From: Sedimenticola sp.
GTDB taxonomy: Bacteria; Pseudomonadota; Gammaproteobacteria; Chromatiales; Chromatiaceae
NCBI GenBank assembly: GCA_027041035.1
Contig: JALULB010000038.1
Span: 1-5,530 of the forward strand
Length of the DNA: 5,530 nt
Direction of reading: 5' to 3'
In this document: positions 4,662 to 5,530 of the stretch, in pieces
Position numbering within the stretch: position 1 is the first letter of the stretch
How the letters are laid out: each line of letters starts with the position of its first letter
Made by a program: the position numbers and the translations under genes
The notes under the pieces: generated by a model
Seen by the model: the letters and a program-made list of their open reading frames with translations, nothing else
Databases searched by the model: none
Told to the model about the DNA's origin: nothing

Positions 4662-4937
4662 TTGGCTGGAGGGCAGACGTCAGTTGCTTGAAAAGAAGTG
4701 TGGCCTGGTCGCGGCGCGAAACCGATACCACTGGAGCTGCTTAGCGGACCAATACGCTCTTTTCTCTGTAGCAGGCCATCAGGTCATCACTTCGTTTTCC
4801 CGCTCTGGCGGGCACAAGGGTAAAGTTGGCCTCTTGCGTCTCCCTACCTCCTCCCTGGAGTCGTAATCAGGCCTATGCCTCCTGATCCGTTCCGTGTGTC
4901 CTGTCCGTCTCCGGGAGCAACAAAAAAACAGAGCACT
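4662..4937. other. Convergent spacer between the FnIII gene and deaD
   Basis: No gene is supported in these 276 bp. One hairpin, CCCGC-TCTG-GCGGG (4799-4812), has no T-run on the correct side for either strand. ATCAGG (4866-4871) pairs with CCTGAT (4881-4886). The 11-mer GGAGTCGTAAT occurs at the FnIII stop (4652-4662) and again at 4857-4867. No convincing terminator for the FnIII gene was found. Confidence 0.5.
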
Positions 4938-4939
4938 CT
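4922..4939 (-). terminator. Weak possible terminator for deaD (U-tract)
   Basis: On the minus strand, AGAGTGCTCT (4939-4930) overlaps the deaD stop codon and is followed, after one base, by seven T (4928-4922). The stem is only 3-4 bp, well below a normal intrinsic terminator, so termination here is doubtful. Confidence 0.25.
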
Positions 4940-5530
4940 ATTTCTTCAACCTAGAAATCCGCAACGGCTGTCCCGCCACTCGCGCCTTTTTCAGTTCCCG
5001 GAATATTTCATTCGGCATGCCGATGGGGAGATCGACGGTTGAGTAGTCGTCGAAGATGTTGACGTGGTTGATGTATTTGCCTTCCAGTCCGCCTTCGTTG
5101 GCGATGGCGCCGACGATGTTGCCGGGTTTGGCGCCGTGTTTGCGGCCGACTTCGAGCCGGAAGCGTTCCATGCCTTTTGCCGGTGGGCCGATGTCGCGTC
5201 CCTGTTCGCGGGAGCGGGGCGCTTTGCCTTGCTGTGGTTTGCCGCGCTCGCGTCGATTGTTCGGTTCCCCTCTGTCGCGGCGCTCGCGCTGTGGTCGGGG
5301 TTGGCGCTTGGGTTCTTCCAGCAGCAGCGGTTCGTCGCCCTGGGCGATTTTCGCCAGCGCGGCGGCGATGTCGGTGGCGCTGACGTTGTGTTCCATTTCG
5401 TAGCGGGTGACGAGGTCGGTCCATTCGTCGAGGCCGCCGGCGGCGAGGGTGTCGGTGATTTTCTGCATGAAGCGGTCGCTGCGACGGCGGTTGACGTCGG
5501 CGGTGGTGGGCAGTTCGCAGTGGGTGATTT
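4938..5530 (-). CDS. deaD: DEAD-box ATP-dependent RNA helicase DeaD/CsdA, C-terminal part
   Basis: The gene enters from the right edge, so the helicase core is outside; the visible 196 residues are the C-terminal region. The first residues, CELPTTADVNRRRSDRF, match the E. coli DeaD segment VELPNAELLGKRRLEKF that follows the helicase core. Next come a helical dimerisation-like stretch (to about residue 66), a basic Arg/Pro/Glu-rich linker (about 70-118), then a DbpA-type RNA-binding domain (about 120-195) with RFRLEVGRKHG, NIVGAIANEGGL, YINHVNIFDDYSTVDLP and LRISRLKK. Family role: unwinding RNA in 50S subunit assembly, mRNA turnover and cold adaptation. The protein stops right after the RNA-binding domain and lacks the Gly/Arg-rich tail of E. 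coli DeaD. The gene is convergent with the FnIII gene; its promoter is not in the window. Confidence 0.9.
   Translation of the reverse strand, partial: ITHCELPTTADVNRRRSDRFMQKITDTLAAGGLDEWTDLVTRYEMEHNVSATDIAAALAKIAQGDEPLLLEEPKRQPRPQRERRDRGEPNNRRERGKPQQGKAPRSREQGRDIGPPAKGMERFRLEVGRKHGAKPGNIVGAIANEGGLEGKYINHVNIFDDYSTVDLPIGMPNEIFRELKKARVAGQPLRISRLKK

Noticed and set aside
4799..4812. CCCGC-TCTG-GCGGG hairpin as a terminator
   Set aside because: The T-run precedes it on the plus strand and an A-run follows it on the minus strand, so it fits neither gene.

Overview
The window looks like chromosome of a gammaproteobacterium. The best pointers are the first codons of rapA (an RNA-polymerase-associated ATPase typical of Gammaproteobacteria), a TusE/DsrC-family protein, and a DeaD/CsdA-type helicase with a DbpA-like RNA-binding domain. 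A sulfur-oxidising or related lineage is possible because of the DsrC-like gene, but nothing here fixes the genus.

Layout. (1) 1-63, minus: the N-terminus of rapA, divergent from (2) 349-720, plus: a DsrC/TusE-like protein that keeps the internal cysteine of DsrC but has serine at the normally essential penultimate position. The divergent spacer carries an 8-bp dyad. (3) 723-926: a small MITE-like element with GTAACT-type inverted ends, near-identical 8-bp flanks and several internal hairpins. It sits exactly at the dsrC-like stop codon and appears to have pushed that gene's rho-independent terminator (961-993) away. (4) 1041-1996: an msrB-msrA operon overlapping by ATGA, repairing both diastereomers of methionine sulfoxide. 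(5) 1997-2531: a repeat nest (two palindromic intergenic repeats) followed by a decayed ParE/RelE-type toxin gene with no start and a frameshift. (6) 2532-3191: about 660 bp with no supportable gene but many short inverted repeats. (7) 3192-4661, plus: a secreted protein with three fibronectin-III-like repeats marked by regularly spaced cysteine pairs and an unrecognised C-terminal domain. (8) 4938-5530, minus: the C-terminal part of deaD, convergent with the FnIII gene.

Reading. Conserved housekeeping genes (rapA, msrBA, deaD) enclose accessory DNA: a mobile-element remnant, repeats, a dead toxin gene and an exported protein in less G+C-rich sequence (by eye). The three most unusual things are the cysteine-swapped DsrC homologue, the structured element inserted at its stop codon, and the cysteine-patterned FnIII protein. 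I found no CRISPR array, tRNA, rRNA, or intact transposase or integrase gene.
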